A stretch of 8,765 bases of DNA from CAVVVS01 sp963751355 (GTDB taxonomy: Bacteria; Bacteroidota; Ignavibacteria; Ignavibacteriales; Ignavibacteriaceae). Under the pieces are notes generated by a model. That model was given only the letters and a program-made list of their open reading frames with translations, did no database searches and was not told where the DNA came from. Each line of letters starts with the position of its first letter. The first letter of the stretch is position 1. The stretch covers positions 1-8,765 of the forward strand of contig CAVVVS010000067.1 in the NCBI GenBank assembly GCA_963751355.1. Direction: 5' to 3'. Below are positions 7,400-8,765 of this stretch, in pieces. Both the position numbers and the translations under genes were made by a program.

Positions 7400-8765
7400 T
7401 TAAAAAGGTAGTAAATTTAATACATTAGGAAGAATGAGTTCCAGCGTGTAATCACCCGCCGGGAGATCCAGTGTAATTCTAGGATCTGTTTTGGTACGGT
7501 AACCAGATATCTTCTCCTTTAGATTGTGTCCTTTTTTAATATAAATTCTTTCGAGTCCGGAATAATTATACGGCATGTGTACTTCTGTCCTGCCTTTACT
7601 CCGAACATGAAAACTTAGTTTCAACTGTTCGGGATTATTAACAGTAAAGGATTGTATGTTACATTTTGAAGTATCCGGGATAACAATACCTTGATTTGCC
7701 AGATCTACAAAATAGTTAAAATCATCTTTTTTAATGCCTTCAACAACAGGTGTATATTCTCCCATACCAAAAACTCCTTCATTAACTCTTTTTTCCACTT
7801 CTTCCTTTGTGAACCATTGCCAGTCTGAGCTGGTTTTTAAAAAGGCCGGATATGTAAATATCATGCAGGTTAAAAGTAAAAAAGCGATCAACTTTTTAGT
7901 TAATCGGTTATTATCTCCGGGCAACTTATTTAAAAAATAGGCTAACAACAAAATATTTATTACCTGAATAATTGTAAGTAATCTCCATGGGAATTGTATA
8001 AAGTCTGCACCAGGAACATGTTTATAGAAAAAATAGGAAGATCTAAACTGGAGGAAATAAAAAAAGATCCCTGAAATAATCAAAAATGTAAATATCAATT
8101 TCTGTTTCTGATTATGTCTGTTGAAGAATTTTAAATTTAATTTTTTATTCAGATAAATGGTCACAAATATTAAAACAAAAAGAAATGATAACATAACGTG
8201 GGAAAATTCCACGGTGAATCCGGCCCAGGTTTTTCCCCACAGGTAGTCGGCATCATATATGTATTTCCTGAAAGGGACAAAAAAATATTGAATGTCCAGT
8301 TTGATTTTACCCGGATTATAATAATCCGAAATTATAAGCATAGGTATAAAATAGATGCTTAGAACTGCAAAAAAAACAATGGCAGATATCACTGATCTTT
8401 TTGTAATATACCAAATGTTGGATTTGTCAGGATTAAAAATTAAATAGAAAACAATTGCAATAAGCAACAGGAACAGGCTAAAGTAGGCTATAATATTATG
8501 TCCCATATAGATCAGGATCATGATTGGGATGATAGAGTAGTGAAATTTGCCGGTTAATAATAGTTTGAAAATCCAATAGAATATCCAGGGGACCAAACAC
8601 AATGCAGCGTATTCAGCAAAAGCTGCACGAATAAACCAATCGGTAACTGTATAATATTGAAAAATAAGTGTCAATGATAGAAACAATGCAAGGTAGTGTG
8701 AGACTTTCAATAATTTCAAGGTCTTATACATTCCATACACTCCGATAATATCAAAAATAAAGATG
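7400..8765 (-). CDS. YfhO/PTPS-related polytopic membrane protein, 5' truncated by window edge
   Basis: 454 residues are visible. The frame is open to the right edge, reading IFIFDIIG before the GTG at 8740, so that GTG and the ATG at 8731 are internal and the true start is outside. The stretch DWFIRAAFAEYAAL (bases about 8600-8641) matches the D..R.A.aE..A pattern of the large YfhO-like/'6-pyruvoyl-tetrahydropterin synthase-related' membrane family, a GT-C-like group thought to act in cell-surface glycosylation. About nine hydrophobic segments lie in the visible part. A beta-rich outer tail follows (last 90 or so residues), ending with PAGDYTLELIL, as in this family. The protein stops at NLLPF at an A5/T5 run; a one-base shift there would add a hydrophobic helix, so the C-terminus may be affected by a frameshift. 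It is on the same strand as the 767-residue gene but 221 bases upstream of it, so co-transcription is uncertain. Specific substrate is unknown. Confidence 0.72.
   Translation of the reverse strand, partial: IFIFDIIGVYGMYKTLKLLKVSHYLALFLSLTLIFQYYTVTDWFIRAAFAEYAALCLVPWIFYWIFKLLLTGKFHYSIIPIMILIYMGHNIIAYFSLFLLLIAIVFYLIFNPDKSNIWYITKRSVISAIVFFAVLSIYFIPMLIISDYYNPGKIKLDIQYFFVPFRKYIYDADYLWGKTWAGFTVEFSHVMLSFLFVLIFVTIYLNKKLNLKFFNRHNQKQKLIFTFLIISGIFFYFLQFRSSYFFYKHVPGADFIQFPWRLLTIIQVINILLLAYFLNKLPGDNNRLTKKLIAFLLLTCMIFTYPAFLKTSSDWQWFTKEEVEKRVNEGVFGMGEYTPVVEGIKKDDFNYFVDLANQGIVIPDTSKCNIQSFTVNNPEQLKLSFHVRSKGRTEVHMPYNYSGLERIYIKKGHNLKEKISGYRTKTDPRITLDLPAGDYTLELILPNVLNLLPF

Noticed and set aside
8738..8740. GTG start for the right-edge membrane protein
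   Set aside because: The frame stays open to the window edge with a hydrophobic reading, and the family needs more N-terminal sequence, so the GTG is internal.

Overview
This AT-rich window has five protein-coding genes, two of them cut by the window ends. It looks like chromosomal DNA from a member of the Bacteroidota. That is an inference from the style of the sigma-54 activator, the near absence of Shine-Dalgarno sequences, the A/T-rich leaders, and a TTTG-N19-TAATTTCA element resembling the Bacteroidota promoter (TTTG ... TAnnTTTG). I see no tRNA, rRNA, CRISPR array, transposase or integrase.

Layout. Bases 1-699 (+) hold the 3' part of a sigma-54 activator ATPase that ends without a DNA-binding helix-turn-helix. 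A 209-base AT-rich gap follows. Bases 909-2438 (-) encode a GT22-like (Alg9/PIG-B type) membrane mannosyltransferase. A 98-base divergent spacer separates it from a two-gene plus-strand operon: a GT39/PMT-like membrane glycosyltransferase (2537-4099), then, 21 bases on, an ALG5-like GT2 enzyme (4121-4867) that should charge a polyprenyl phosphate with a sugar. Only 7 bases later a convergent gene ends (4875-7178, -). It encodes a 767-residue membrane protein with GT-C-like acidic motifs and a large C-terminal beta-rich domain. After a 221-base AT-rich spacer comes the 3' part of a YfhO/PTPS-related membrane protein (7400-8765, -), which runs off the right edge.

How the genes may work together (inference). 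The ALG5-like enzyme would make a lipid-linked sugar on the cytoplasmic face. The GT-C-like proteins would then use lipid-linked sugars on the far side of the inner membrane to modify a glycan, lipid or protein. The acceptor is not identifiable here: there is no flippase, polymerase, ligase or nucleotide-sugar gene in view. This is a plausible cell-surface glycosylation locus. Its least explained members are the 767-residue protein and the edge-truncated YfhO-like protein. The regulator at the left edge is probably a neighbour rather than part of the pathway; no -24/-12 sigma-54 promoter was seen in the intergenic gaps.
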